Part shown: positions 8,005 to 16,396 of the stretch, piece after piece
How the letters are laid out: the number at the start of each line of letters is the position of its first letter
Numbering within the stretch: position 1 is the first letter of the stretch
Assembly: GCA_026388655.1 (NCBI GenBank)
Contig: JAPLJI010000067.1
Span: 1 to 64,000, forward strand
Direction: 5' to 3'
DNA length: 64,000 nucleotides
From: Pseudomonadota bacterium
GTDB taxonomy: Bacteria > Desulfobacterota > JAPLJL01
Made by a program: the position numbers and the translations under genes
Notes under the pieces: model-generated
Database searches by the model: none
What the model saw: the letters and a program-made list of their open reading frames with translations, nothing else
Told to the model about the DNA's origin: nothing

Positions 8005-8027
8005 CGCAGGCTAAAGCCTGCGGCTAC
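8005..8027. repeat. REP-like palindrome (intact copy)
   Basis: CGCAGGCTAAAGCCTGCG followed by GCTACC. Other copies are at 57947-57970 and 62406-62428 (opposite strand), and a split copy lies at 1018-1125. Confidence 0.6.
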
Positions 8028-8090
8028 CTAATCCATAAAATATATTTTCTCAACATCGTCAATCTCGACCGGTTCCGGCAGGTGCCTTTC

Positions 8091-8118
8091 TTGACAGGTA
8101 AACTCGGGGACATTATTT
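8091..8118 (+). promoter_or_regulatory. possible nikM promoter
   Basis: TTGACA at 8091-8096 with TTATTT at 8113-8118, 16 bp apart. The -35 is perfect and the -10 weak. It lies directly upstream of the inverted repeat at 8124-8153. Confidence 0.4.
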
Positions 8119-8123
8119 TTTCC

Positions 8124-8153
8124 AATGGCACAATTTATCTAGAAGGTGCCATT
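8124..8153. promoter_or_regulatory. candidate metal-regulator operator upstream of nikM
   Basis: AATGGCAC-N14-GTGCCATT, a perfect 8-bp inverted repeat immediately downstream of the candidate promoter. The wide spacer resembles the arrangement of NikR operators, though the half-site sequence is not the classical one. No nikR gene is visible in the window. Confidence 0.45.
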
Positions 8154-8210
8154 AGGTGTTATGAAATTGCCTTGGGAGGCACCCTGAGTTTTTAATGATG
8201 AAGTTACGAA

Positions 8211-8275
8211 GGCCCAATCCCTCCGCGGTCGGGATAAATCCCTCTGGAGTCGGGACAAGTAAATTGGGCAATTGG
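8211..8275. repeat. half copy of the MITE-like repeat
   Basis: Matches the right half (GTCGGGATAAATCCCTCTG.. to the GGGACAAGTAAATTGGGCAA end) of the family at 11091-11208. The left half is missing. Confidence 0.6.
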
Positions 8276-8366
8276 TATAAACGCTCAATGAATTGAGCAA
8301 CTACGAAATCAATTTGGTTTATGTAGTTTGCCGATTTATCGGCCTTTTTTAAAAAAGAGGAGCTGC

Positions 8367-9047
8367 ATGCACATTCCAGATGGTTACTTGGGACCGGCGA
8401 CCAGCGGGGTTTTCTACGCGGTGATGCTGCCCTTCTGGGTAGCCGCGTCGAGAATCGTTAAGAAGACCCTGCAGGCCAAGCAGGTTCCCCTGATGGCGAT
8501 CGGGGCGGCTTTCAGTTTCGTGATTATGATGTTTAACATGCCCATCCCGGGCGGCTCCACCGGCCACGCGGTCGGAGGCGTACTGGTGGCGATCCTGCTC
8601 GGCCCCTGGGCGGCCGTGATCGCCATTTCCGTGGCGCTGGTGGTGCAGGCACTGCTGTTTGGTGACGGGGGCATCACCGCCATCGGGGCCAACTGCTTCA
8701 ACATGGCTGTGGTTATTCCATTCGTCGGATATTATGTCTATGTCCTGATCAGCGGCGGCGCCCCGAAGGATTCCAACCGCAGAGTGATCGCCGCCGGTGT
8801 GGCCGGATATATCGGGATCAACGCGGCCGCGTTCCTGGCCGGCGTGGAATTCGGCTTACAGCCGTACCTTCACCACACCGCGCAAGGCCAAGCGCTCTAT
8901 TGCCCCTACGGGCTCAAGGTCGCCATACCCATCATGACGGGGGAACACCTCCTGATTTTCGGTTGGGTGGAAGCAATCGTGACGGCGGGGGTAGTGAAAT
9001 ACCTGCAAAAACAGGCGCCGGAACTGCTGGGAAAGGAGACGCGTTAA
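8367..9047 (+). CDS. nikM: ECF transporter substrate-capture subunit, NikM/CbiM family
   Basis: 226 residues from ATG 8367 (GAGGAG upstream). The track start at 8328 is too early because the mature N-terminus MHIPDGYLGP, in which Met1 and His2 help bind metal, is the family hallmark. The 'PDG' form is more typical of nickel-specific NikM than of cobalt CbiM ('MEG'). About six hydrophobic segments follow, including MPIPGGSTGHAVGG with a further His. The protein sits in the inner membrane and binds Ni(II) or Co(II). Its stop overlaps the next gene by 1 bp (TAATG). First gene of a nikMNQO operon. Confidence 0.88.
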   Translation: MHIPDGYLGPATSGVFYAVMLPFWVAASRIVKKTLQAKQVPLMAIGAAFSFVIMMFNMPIPGGSTGHAVGGVLVAILLGPWAAVIAISVALVVQALLFGDGGITAIGANCFNMAVVIPFVGYYVYVLISGGAPKDSNRRVIAAGVAGYIGINAAAFLAGVEFGLQPYLHHTAQGQALYCPYGLKVAIPIMTGEHLLIFGWVEAIVTAGVVKYLQKQAPELLGKETR

Positions 9048-9382
9048 TGAAAATCACGACGCGGCTTTGGATTCTGCTGGGAATTCTCGTTCTGCTCTCG
9101 CCGTTGGGGTTGATTCTGCCCGAGCACTTCAAGGCCGGCAGCGCCTGGGGTGAATGGGGTTCGGATGAAATAAAAGAATTGGTGGGCTACGTTCCCACGG
9201 GACTAAAAAAACTTAGCGGTCTCTGGAACGCCCCGATCCCGGACTATGCCTTCCAGGGCTGGGGTGGAAAAGGGTTGTCGCACCTGAGCTTCGCCTACAT
9301 ATTCTCCGGCATCCTGGGCGCGGCGCTGATCGCGCTGGTGGTCTGGCTGATGGGTAAAATCTTCATCAAACCCGGCAAATGA
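9047..9382 (+). CDS. nikN: PDGLE-domain subunit of the nickel/cobalt ECF transporter
   Basis: 111 residues from the ATG that overlaps the nikM stop codon; the track ORF 8900..9382 includes out-of-gene sequence. There are two membrane segments (residues about 6-24 and 80-103). Between them PIPDYAFQGW corresponds to the PDGLE-type motif of NikN. NikN is a small auxiliary subunit needed for metal loading of NikM. It lies between nikM and nikQ, 6 bp before the latter. Confidence 0.82.
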   Translation: MKITTRLWILLGILVLLSPLGLILPEHFKAGSAWGEWGSDEIKELVGYVPTGLKKLSGLWNAPIPDYAFQGWGGKGLSHLSFAYIFSGILGAALIALVVWLMGKIFIKPGK

Positions 9383-9388
9383 GATCTT

Positions 9389-10219
9389 ATGCCTAAACAG
9401 GATTTTGTCGGGCGCTCCATCCGGGGCGCACTGTCTTTCTTCAAGGAATCCATCTTCGCGGATGAAATCGCCTCCCGGCCCGGGCTCCTGCAGTCGCTTG
9501 ATCCCCGGATCAAAGCCGTGACGGTCTTGCTCTTTATTCTCCTGGTGATGTTCACCCGGAGCATCGCGGTCCTGGGCCTTCTTTATCTCCTGTGCCTCGC
9601 CCTGGCAATTCTTTCCAGGATCGGCTTGGGATTTTTTTTGAAGAGAACCTGGATCTTCATCCCTTTTTTTTCGCTGCTGATCGCCATCCCGGCGCTTTTC
9701 AGTTTTGTTTCGCCGGGCGAGCCGGTCATATCCGCGGGGCCGTTGATAATCACCCGGCCTGGACTCATGGCGGCCGGCATATTTCTAGGCCGCGTGGTCG
9801 CTTCGGTATCTTTGACGGTGCTTTTAAGCATGACCACCCGGCATTTTGAGCTCTTGAAAGCCCTGCGTTTTTTTGGCGTTCCCCAGATGTTCGTGATGGT
9901 CCTGGGGATCACTTACCGGTATATCTATCTTTTCGTGGAGATCGTGGAAAACACCTTCCGCGCGATCCGGAGCCGGGTTGGCTCCGGGATTCATTATCGG
10001 AAAGGACAGAAGGTTGTGGCCTGGAATATCGCCCATCTCTGGATCCGTTCCTACCTGCTCAACGAACAGGTTTATCAGGCCATGGTTTCCCGCGGTTTCC
10101 GGGGCGAACCGCTGACGCTTAACCATTTTCAAACCAAGCCCAGAGACTGGCTCTGGCTGTTCGGGACGACCATGGCAATTCTCCTGCTGGCGTATGCGGA
10201 ATACCGGACCAGGGCATGA
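9389..10219 (+). CDS. nikQ: ECF transporter transmembrane coupling subunit, CbiQ/NikQ family
   Basis: 276 residues with four to five hydrophobic helices (LLFILLVMFTRSIAVLGLL, TWIFIPFFSLLIAIPALF). The C-terminal cytoplasmic part AMVSRGFRGEP carries the A-x-x-x-R-G coupling motif that contacts the ATPase. It is the energy-coupling (T) component. The stop overlaps the start of nikO in ATGA, showing translational coupling. The short N-terminal extension is soluble. Confidence 0.9.
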   Translation: MPKQDFVGRSIRGALSFFKESIFADEIASRPGLLQSLDPRIKAVTVLLFILLVMFTRSIAVLGLLYLLCLALAILSRIGLGFFLKRTWIFIPFFSLLIAIPALFSFVSPGEPVISAGPLIITRPGLMAAGIFLGRVVASVSLTVLLSMTTRHFELLKALRFFGVPQMFVMVLGITYRYIYLFVEIVENTFRAIRSRVGSGIHYRKGQKVVAWNIAHLWIRSYLLNEQVYQAMVSRGFRGEPLTLNHFQTKPRDWLWLFGTTMAILLLAYAEYRTRA

Positions 10220-11019
10220 CCCCGGAAAAATTATTGGCCAGCACGCTTTTTGAATGTCGCGGCGTTCATTATTCCTACCAGGGCAGGTTCCCGGCCCTCA
10301 ATGGCATTGACCTGACCATTACCGAGGGCGAGAGAGTCGCCCTGGTGGGAGCGAACGGCTCGGGCAAGTCAACCTTTCTCCATTTACTGGACGCCTTGAT
10401 TTTTCCCGACCGGGGAACTCTCATTTTCTCGGGGGAGGAGTTGACGGAAGCCTCCTTCCTGGATGCGGAGTTCTCCCTGAGATTTCGCCGGAAGATCGGC
10501 CTGGTTTTCCAGAACCCGGAGGTCCAATTATTCTGCCCTACGGTCAGGGAAGATATCGCATTCGGCCCGCTCCAGCTGGGGATTCCGGAAGGGAAGGTGA
10601 AGGAGCGTTTGGAATCTCTCGCCCAGACTCTCAGAATAGATCATCTTCTGGACCGCTCCCCGCATCAATTGAGCGTCGGGGAAAAGCGTAAAGTTGCCTT
10701 CGCTACGACCATGGCCATCGAACCAGAGGTGCTCCTTCTGGATGAGCCCACGGCGGGTTTGGACCCCAAAACCAGCACCCAGCTGATTGAAATGCTGATC
10801 CAAGCCTCTCATTCCGGAAGGACGATCGTTACGGCCACGCATGATTTGCACATCATCGAAGACATCGCTGACAAGGTTTATGTTTTTGGGCAGGATAAAA
10901 GACTGGCCGGCTCCGGCACTCCCGCGGAGATCCTGGGCAACACCGCGTTGCTGCAGGCCAACAACCTTATCCATATCCACCCTCACCACGATCGGGATCA
11001 TAAAGTGATGAAGGCCTGA
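10216..11019 (+). CDS. nikO: ECF transporter ATP-binding subunit, CbiO/NikO family
   Basis: 267 residues. Walker A GANGSGKST, Q-loop VFQNPEVQLF, signature LSVGEKRKVAFA, Walker B VLLLDEPTAGLDP and H-loop ATHD are all intact. The QNP form of the Q-loop is typical of ECF ATPases. It hydrolyses ATP to drive metal uptake through NikMNQ. The His-rich tail (LIHIHPHHDRDH) at the C-terminus may bind metal; this is inference. Last gene of the operon. Confidence 0.92.
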   Translation: MTPEKLLASTLFECRGVHYSYQGRFPALNGIDLTITEGERVALVGANGSGKSTFLHLLDALIFPDRGTLIFSGEELTEASFLDAEFSLRFRRKIGLVFQNPEVQLFCPTVREDIAFGPLQLGIPEGKVKERLESLAQTLRIDHLLDRSPHQLSVGEKRKVAFATTMAIEPEVLLLDEPTAGLDPKTSTQLIEMLIQASHSGRTIVTATHDLHIIEDIADKVYVFGQDKRLAGSGTPAEILGNTALLQANNLIHIHPHHDRDHKVMKA

Positions 11020-11343
11020 TCTCCCCCGGTTTCTTATCTGAATTAATGCCGTTGAATCATTTGTATTGTCTTTTTGGAAGGGATTTTTTTGTAGTATGCC
11101 GATTCACTTGTCCCGTCTCTGGGGGGATCGGCGGTTTTAAAATTGCCCGATCCCTCCCGTATCGGGATAAATCCCTCTGAAGTCGGGACAAGTAAATCGG
11201 GCAACTACGTAATATTTCCAAATACTGATAATATTTCTCGAATTTAATCTGGAAAACGCAAAAGTTCGGCAGGGTTTATTTAGTTGACGAAATCCATAAC
11301 TAACAACCATAATTAAACCGCCAGTGAGAACGGGATAATTCGC
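11020..11343. other. intergenic DNA occupied by a MITE-like repeat
   Basis: Apart from the repeat core at 11091-11208 and AT-rich flanks, nothing is recognised. The 11137..11544 minus ORF is a shadow. Confidence 0.5.
11091..11208. repeat. MITE-like repeat, core copy 2
   Basis: Begins GTAGTATGCCGATTCACTTG and ends in the near-complement CAAGTAAATCGGGCAACTAC. Nested inverted repeats inside (GGGGGATCGGCGG / CCCGATCCCTCCC, CGGGATAAATCCC). Homologous to 17420-17538 (inverted), 33159-33277 and 63636-63733. Confidence 0.8.
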
Positions 11344-13101
11344 ATGCTCAAGATCGACAAAATCGGCCCGCGCCGGTGGCTGGGCGTAGTGGTTTTTTCC
11401 TTGGGGGTTCTGGCCTGCCGGACCCTGCCTCCGCCCGCGCCGGGGCCGGCACCCAAACCAGCCTCGGCGCCCGAACCGGAGACCACCTTTGTCCTGCCCC
11501 AGTCTCCGGAAGCCTACACCAGTTTCTTGCAGGCCCGGCTGCATTTTTTAGACGGTGATACTCAGGCCGCGATCGCTAAATACGAAGCCGCCCGCAAATT
11601 AAATCCCGAATCCCTGGATATCAACCTGCGCCTGGCCCAGCTCCTTTTGGGGATGGGTAAGATCAACGAGGTTTTGCCGCTGGCCGAGAGCCTGGTGCAA
11701 AAACACCCCCGTTCCACGGATGCCCATCTGCTGCTGGGCTCGGTCGATGGGGCCCTGCGCAAGATCGAGCCGGCGATCGACGAATATCGCCAGGTATTAA
11801 AACTTGATCCGAAACGGAGCGAGGCCCACCTTTACCTCGGTTCGCTGCTGGCGGAAAAGAAGGAATCCGCCGAGGCGGAAAAAGAGTTTATGAGGTTTGC
11901 CGAGGTTGAACCCCAGTCTCCCCTCGGGTACTACTACCTGGGCCGGTTGTCCGCTGAAAAAAAAGACTGGGGCAAGGCGGAAAGCTATTATCAGAAAACA
12001 ATTGAGCGCCAGCCCAATTTCCTGGAGGCCCTGATCGAACTGGGAATCATCTATGAATTTCAGAAAAAAAGCGACCAGGCGGTGCAGCTTTACCAGAAAT
12101 CCCTGACCTATTTCCCGGCCAATCCCCGCATCCTGGAGCGCCTCGGACAGATTTACATTTCCCGCAACAACTACAAAGAGGCCCTGGAACAGTTCAAGGA
12201 GCAGGAACGTTTTGATACCGACAATCTCGACCTCCGGGTTAAGATCGGCCTGCTCGAATTTGAGGAGGGAAACCTCACCCAGGCCATCGAGGAATTTAAT
12301 TTCGTCCTGACCGCCGAGCCGGCCCACCCCACGGCCAGGTATTATCTGGCCGCCGCCTATTTGAAATCAGGCCAGCCGGACCGGGCCCGCGAGGAACTGA
12401 CCAAGGTCAACAGCGATTCCCCTTTTTATCCGGAGGCCCAAATCCAGATCGCGGTGATGCAGGAAGAGAAGGATGACCGGGAGGGTGCGCTGGCCACGAT
12501 CCAGGCCGCGCTCGAGAAAGCCCCCAACGAGATCGAACTCTACCGGGCTTGCGGTCATCTCCTGTTTCGGGCCAAGCGTTATCCCGAAGCCAGGGGAACG
12601 GTGGAGAAAGGGCTCAAAATCAAGCCGGATGACGTCACCCTGCTTTATCTTCAGGGAGAGATTTACGACTTCCTGGACGAGGATGATCTTTGTATCGAAA
12701 CCATGAAGAGGGTCATCCAGCTGGATCCCAAACACGCCGACGCCCTGAATTACCTCGGGTACCTTTACGCGGAAAAGGGGATCAAGCTGGAGGAAGCCGC
12801 GAGCCTAATTAATAAGGCCTTGGAAATCCGACCCAACGATGGTTTTATCACCGATAGTCTCGGCTGGGTCTATTATCAGCAAAAAAATTACCGCCAGGCC
12901 CAGGAAATGATCGAGCGGGCTTTTTCCCTGGTCGGGGATGATCCGACTATTGCCGAACATCTTGGGGATGTTCACTCGGCCCTGGGAGACCGGGGAAAAG
13001 CCATCCAGTACTTTAAAAAATCCCTCGAACTTAAACCCGAACCGGTCAAGGATCAAAAACGGATCGAGGAAAAGCTCAAACGCCTCCAGAATCCGAATTG
13101 A
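11344..13101 (+). CDS. TPR-repeat outer-membrane lipoprotein
   Basis: 585 residues. The signal peptide ends in lipobox VLAC (Cys25), followed by a Pro/Ala-rich linker. From about residue 60 to the end there are more than ten tetratricopeptide repeats, several of canonical form (ADALNYLGYLYAEKG, DPTIAEHLGDVHSALGD). TPR lipoproteins act as scaffolds in envelope complexes, for example in lipoprotein or polysaccharide handling. The stop overlaps the TTG start of the LolB-like lipoprotein gene, so the two are co-translated and probably act together. Confidence 0.85.
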   Translation: MLKIDKIGPRRWLGVVVFSLGVLACRTLPPPAPGPAPKPASAPEPETTFVLPQSPEAYTSFLQARLHFLDGDTQAAIAKYEAARKLNPESLDINLRLAQLLLGMGKINEVLPLAESLVQKHPRSTDAHLLLGSVDGALRKIEPAIDEYRQVLKLDPKRSEAHLYLGSLLAEKKESAEAEKEFMRFAEVEPQSPLGYYYLGRLSAEKKDWGKAESYYQKTIERQPNFLEALIELGIIYEFQKKSDQAVQLYQKSLTYFPANPRILERLGQIYISRNNYKEALEQFKEQERFDTDNLDLRVKIGLLEFEEGNLTQAIEEFNFVLTAEPAHPTARYYLAAAYLKSGQPDRAREELTKVNSDSPFYPEAQIQIAVMQEEKDDREGALATIQAALEKAPNEIELYRACGHLLFRAKRYPEARGTVEKGLKIKPDDVTLLYLQGEIYDFLDEDDLCIETMKRVIQLDPKHADALNYLGYLYAEKGIKLEEAASLINKALEIRPNDGFITDSLGWVYYQQKNYRQAQEMIERAFSLVGDDPTIAEHLGDVHSALGDRGKAIQYFKKSLELKPEPVKDQKRIEEKLKRLQNPN

Positions 13102-13847
13102 AAAGGAAGTTTCTCCCCGTCCTGGCCCTTTTGATTCTGGCCGGCTGCGCCGCTTTGCCGGAGATTCCCTCCCCGGGAGCGCTCCGGGCCAATCTGGAAT
13201 CCCCGCCGGTTCCTTCCACCCTGAAGGGGACGGGCGAGTTTCGTCTCCGGTCACCGGATGGGCTGGGAGCCCTGCGCTTTGCTTTCCTGGTCGCGGCCCC
13301 GGATCGTCTGCGGGTCCAGGCCTTAAGCCCTTTCGGCAACCTGGCTTTCCTGCTGGTGCAGAACCAGGAAAAACTGCAGATTTACGTGCCCCTGGAACAT
13401 CTGTTGCTTGAGGATGAGGAAGCCCGGTCGTTCCTCAACCGTTTTCTGCCCCCGGAAATCGGTACCGCCAATCTGATTTATTTCCTGAGCGGCCGCCTTC
13501 CGGACTCGCTCTGGGCAAGGCAGCTGGAAAGCGTCAGCTCCGAGGGGAGCACCCTGAAACTGAGGCTTCCGGGAAGCGGAGGGTGGGCGGAAGCGGAATA
13601 TTCGCGGCGCCGGCTGCAATTGATGGGCCTGAAGGTTTTTAACCGGGAGGAAAGGCTCTCTTACCAGGTCAAGTTCAAGAATTATCGGGATAGGGCCGGT
13701 TTTCTCCTTCCCGCCCGGATCGAATTTCTTATTCCCGGTCCGGAGGGGGAAACCTCGGTCCGGATGGATTTCCTCGAGCTGGAGGTCAATCCGGAGCTTG
13801 CGGAAGACTCCTTTCGGATTCCCGCGCGGGAATCTTCAACCCCATAG
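13098..13847 (+). CDS. LolB-like / DUF4292-like outer-membrane lipoprotein
   Basis: 249 residues, starting with TTG that overlaps the previous stop (TTGA). The signal peptide MKRKFLPVLALLILAGC has a lipobox (LAGC). The body reads FRLRSPDGLGALRFAFLVAAPDRLRVQALSPFGNLAFLLVQ, the antiparallel-sheet opening typical of LolB/LppX-fold lipoproteins that carry lipids or lipoproteins across the periplasm. The TTG choice rests on the signal peptide beginning directly after it. Function is inferred from fold only. Confidence 0.72.
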   Translation: MKRKFLPVLALLILAGCAALPEIPSPGALRANLESPPVPSTLKGTGEFRLRSPDGLGALRFAFLVAAPDRLRVQALSPFGNLAFLLVQNQEKLQIYVPLEHLLLEDEEARSFLNRFLPPEIGTANLIYFLSGRLPDSLWARQLESVSSEGSTLKLRLPGSGGWAEAEYSRRRLQLMGLKVFNREERLSYQVKFKNYRDRAGFLLPARIEFLIPGPEGETSVRMDFLELEVNPELAEDSFRIPARESSTP

Positions 13848-14247
13848 TCTTGCCCGTGGGTGGCGGGCTGAAATGGACGCTCCCCCTTCGACATAGCTCG
13901 GGAACTTCGGTCCTTCGACAATCCTAATAACGAAATGAGGCATTTTTTCTTTTTGGGGGGGTGGGTTTCGCTCCCCAAATAATGTGTGCGATCATAAAAT
14001 CCCGGGCGGCGGTCCCGCAGGGCCTCGCCTTCGTTGGATCAAATCGTAAATAATCATCGAGTTCATCTGTGTCTCGTCTATAAAAAATTTGGGTCGCGAG
14101 AACCCACCCCCCGGGGCTTCTGAAAAACATAAGAAACCGGAAGAACCAAATGAACTAAATGAACCAGATGAACGATTTGTTTTAACTGCGGTCCCTCCGG
14201 GCCGTAGGCCCTACGAGCCGGAGGCTGCGGTCGGTGGTCGGCGGTCG
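13848..14247. other. intergenic DNA between convergent genes
   Basis: No gene seen. It holds a short quasi-repeat (aaatgaactaaatgaaccagatgaac, about 14150-14175) and GC-rich 'ggagg..cggtcg' repeats. No clear terminator was found. The ORFs 13924..14130 and 14089..14949 are shadows. Confidence 0.45.
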
Positions 14248-14997
14248 TTAAAGTATCAGTCCGACCTTCAGGCTGTAAATCAGGAAATCCCTGGCCAGGT
14301 CAATTTCCGGGACAATCTGGATAAGCATGAGCTTGATCCGCACCCCGGCATAACCTTTCAACTCCCGGGGCTCGGTCTTCTTCAGGTTGGCGGTATCGGG
14401 ATTGAAGAAGATAAAGGACATTCCCACCCCGGTGTAGGGCTTGATCGGCCCGAGCCCCTTGCTGATGGAAAGATCGGTGGAGACGGTTTGCAGGCTGAAA
14501 TCCGAAGCGCCCAGGGCGCGGTGGTAATTCACCCGGAGGGCCAGGGCCGGGGTCAGCATGGAGCCCTTGATGAAGGACCATTTGACTTCCCCCCCCACCA
14601 GGGAGATATTGCTGCCCAGAACCGTGGGTGCATAGGTGGCTCCGAGGTCGATCCCGAGCGGGATCCCCTTGCGCACGCTGATCTGGGGGAGAATCAGGAC
14701 CGGCTTGGGATTGCCGCCTTCGATCGTGCTGTGCCAGTAGGTTTTCTCATCATGGATATCAGCCACGGAAACCCCGAGGCCGACATCAAGTCCCAGAACC
14801 AGGCCCAGGGGTTCCGAAGGGGCCAGGGGGATGGCGGAGGAGGCCAGGCCCAGTTCCCGGGCCATGCTATTCATGTCATCCTGATTTACATTGGTCAGGT
14901 TGATTTTGCTTCCGGCTTCAGTTGGGGGGGCGAGGATAAGAATTATTAAAGCGGCCGCGGATAAAACCCACCCCTTTTTTCCGATGAAATTTCGCAT
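14248..14997 (-). CDS. predicted outer-membrane beta-barrel protein
   Basis: 249 residues. The signal peptide (GWVLSAAALIILILAPPTEAG) is followed by alternating amphipathic strands with many Gly (LGLVLGLDVGLGVSVAD, GIDLGATYAPTVLGSN, VNYHRALGAS, PYTGVGMSFIFF), which fits an 8-12-stranded barrel. No known family recognised. It is transcribed convergently with the LolB-like gene and divergently from the cytochrome operon. No strong ribosome-binding site, but the ATG gives a complete signal peptide. Confidence 0.65.
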   Translation of the reverse strand: MRNFIGKKGWVLSAAALIILILAPPTEAGSKINLTNVNQDDMNSMARELGLASSAIPLAPSEPLGLVLGLDVGLGVSVADIHDEKTYWHSTIEGGNPKPVLILPQISVRKGIPLGIDLGATYAPTVLGSNISLVGGEVKWSFIKGSMLTPALALRVNYHRALGASDFSLQTVSTDLSISKGLGPIKPYTGVGMSFIFFNPDTANLKKTEPRELKGYAGVRIKLMLIQIVPEIDLARDFLIYSLKVGLIL

Positions 14998-15088
14998 TTA
15001 TCCTCCTGACGTTCTATCGGGATAAATTCTAAAGAAGACCGGATGGATACGTCAAGCAAAGACCTCCCCCGCATTTTAATTTTTGGGC

Positions 15089-15116
15089 TTGACAGGCTTA
15101 AATTGAATTGTATACA
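15089..15116 (+). promoter_or_regulatory. sigma70-type promoter of the cytochrome operon
   Basis: TTGACA (15089-15094), 16-bp spacer, TATACA (15111-15116), 39 bp upstream of the first cytochrome start codon. One of the best promoters in the window. No obvious operator overlaps it. Confidence 0.75.
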
Positions 15117-15154
15117 CTAACGGCGGTTTATCTAACGTAGGGAGGGAGATCGAG

Positions 15155-15547
15155 ATGAAAACGGTAAAATTCATCGGAATCGGGGCGGTGGTCATCGCCG
15201 GGGTTTTGATGTTGATGTCCTCCCTGGCACAGACCGCGGCTCCCACGGCCCCCGAAAAAATCACGATCAAAGAGATTCAGAAAACCTTCGCTCCCGTGGA
15301 TCTGAGTCACAAGGACCATGTGGAGAAATATAAGAACAAGTGCGTGGACTGCCACCACGAGTATAAGGAAGGCGATGCCGAAGTGAAGAAATGCTCGGTC
15401 TGCCATGATCCGCAGGTGAAGAAAGACAAAGCCCCGGCCCTGAAAGATGCGTATCACCAGACCTGCATTAACAAGTGCCATAAGAAGGAAGCCGCGGCCG
15501 GGAAAAAAGCTCCGACCAAGTGCCTGGAATGCCACCCGAAAAAGTAA
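15155..15547 (+). CDS. tetraheme c-type cytochrome (class III / c3-like)
   Basis: 130 residues. A signal peptide (to about residue 28) is followed by heme motifs CVDCHH, CSVCH, CINKCH (a CX3CH variant) and CLECH, plus distal His residues (DLSHKDHVEKY, AYHQTC). Length and spacing resemble class III periplasmic cytochromes that shuttle low-potential electrons. Start at ATG 15155 behind AGGGAGG. First gene of a three-gene operon; the stop TAA overlaps the next ATG. The CX3CH motif is unusual but known in some multiheme cytochromes. Confidence 0.85.
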   Translation: MKTVKFIGIGAVVIAGVLMLMSSLAQTAAPTAPEKITIKEIQKTFAPVDLSHKDHVEKYKNKCVDCHHEYKEGDAEVKKCSVCHDPQVKKDKAPALKDAYHQTCINKCHKKEAAAGKKAPTKCLECHPKK

Positions 15548-16395
15548 TGAAGATCCGCGGAATATTTTACTCATCGCTCCTGACCTTGCTCCTGCCCCTG
15601 GCCGTCTGGGCGCAGGAACCGGCGGATTGTCTATCCTGCCACGGGGATAAGGAACTGAAAAAGGACCTCGCGGACGGAAAGACCCAGACCCTTTTCGTCG
15701 AGCAGAAGGATTATCTCCAGTCGGTCCACGGGAATCTTTCCTGCACGAGCTGCCACACGGGGATTACCGCGTCCCATCCCCAGGATCAGCCCGGGAAGGT
15801 TGACTGCGGGATCTGCCACGCCCAGGAGACTGAAGCTTATAAGAAGTCCATTCATGCCCAGGCCTTCGAGGCCGATCCTTCCGCTTCCCCGGATTGCCTG
15901 CGTTGCCATGGAACTCATCAGGTTCAGAAGAGCGGTTCCGAGAAATATAAGAAAACCGCCGTGGACCAGTGCGGTGAGTGCCACGCGGATTACCGCCGCA
16001 CTTACTTCGACACTTATCACGGGAAGGTCGTCAGCCTGGGAGAGACGAAGGATATGCCCCTTTGCTGGGATTGCCATTCGGCCCACGAGATCCTGCCCAT
16101 GGCTGACCCACAATCCAATATTTCGAAAGAGAGGGTTTTGGCCACCTGCTTGTACTGCCATCCGGATGCCAACACCAAGTTCGCCCAATACAATGTTCAC
16201 AGCGATAAGTACTCTTATAAAAACGATCCCATTTCTTTCTGGACATATTTCGTAATGGTCTTGATTGTATTCTTTGCCTTTGGATTATGGGTTCCCCATA
16301 CGATTCTTTGGTTTATTCGCGACTGGCTGGAAAATCGGAAGAAGAAGAAAAACCCCGAAACCAAACCCCCTGCCGAATCCGGAGGAGGTGCTTAA
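15547..16395 (+). CDS. heptaheme c-type cytochrome with C-terminal membrane anchor
   Basis: 282 residues from the overlapping ATG 15547 (the track start at 15520 is upstream of the signal peptide). Signal peptide MKIRGIFYSSLLTLLLPLAVWA. Seven CXXCH motifs: CLSCH, CTSCH, CGICH, CLRCH, CGECH, CWDCH, CLYCH. A C-terminal transmembrane helix (YFVMVLIVFFAFGLWV) and a basic tail anchor it in the inner membrane facing the periplasm. It probably takes electrons from the cytochrome b encoded next and passes them to the tetraheme protein. Related proteins resemble NrfH/CymA-like or tetrathionate-reductase-type conduits. Confidence 0.82.
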   Translation: MKIRGIFYSSLLTLLLPLAVWAQEPADCLSCHGDKELKKDLADGKTQTLFVEQKDYLQSVHGNLSCTSCHTGITASHPQDQPGKVDCGICHAQETEAYKKSIHAQAFEADPSASPDCLRCHGTHQVQKSGSEKYKKTAVDQCGECHADYRRTYFDTYHGKVVSLGETKDMPLCWDCHSAHEILPMADPQSNISKERVLATCLYCHPDANTKFAQYNVHSDKYSYKNDPISFWTYFVMVLIVFFAFGLWVPHTILWFIRDWLENRKKKKNPETKPPAESGGGA

Positions 16396-16396
16396 G

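Larger units (their letters stand above)
7830..8366. other. nikM upstream region with repeats and control elements
   Basis: Holds a 'ctccccggtggggagaaggtgagg' repeat (about 7945-7996), the intact palindrome CGCAGGCTAAAGCCTGCG (8005-8022), a promoter-like TTGACA (8091), an 8-bp inverted repeat (8124-8153), half of the MITE-like repeat (8211-8275) and two mini-hairpins (8283-8304, 8323-8343) just before nikM. Confidence 0.55.

Noticed and set aside
8040-8360. Cobalamin riboswitch upstream of the NikM/CbiM operon
   Set aside because: No recognisable B12 box (GCCACTG with the conserved flanks) and the transporter N-terminus is nickel-like.
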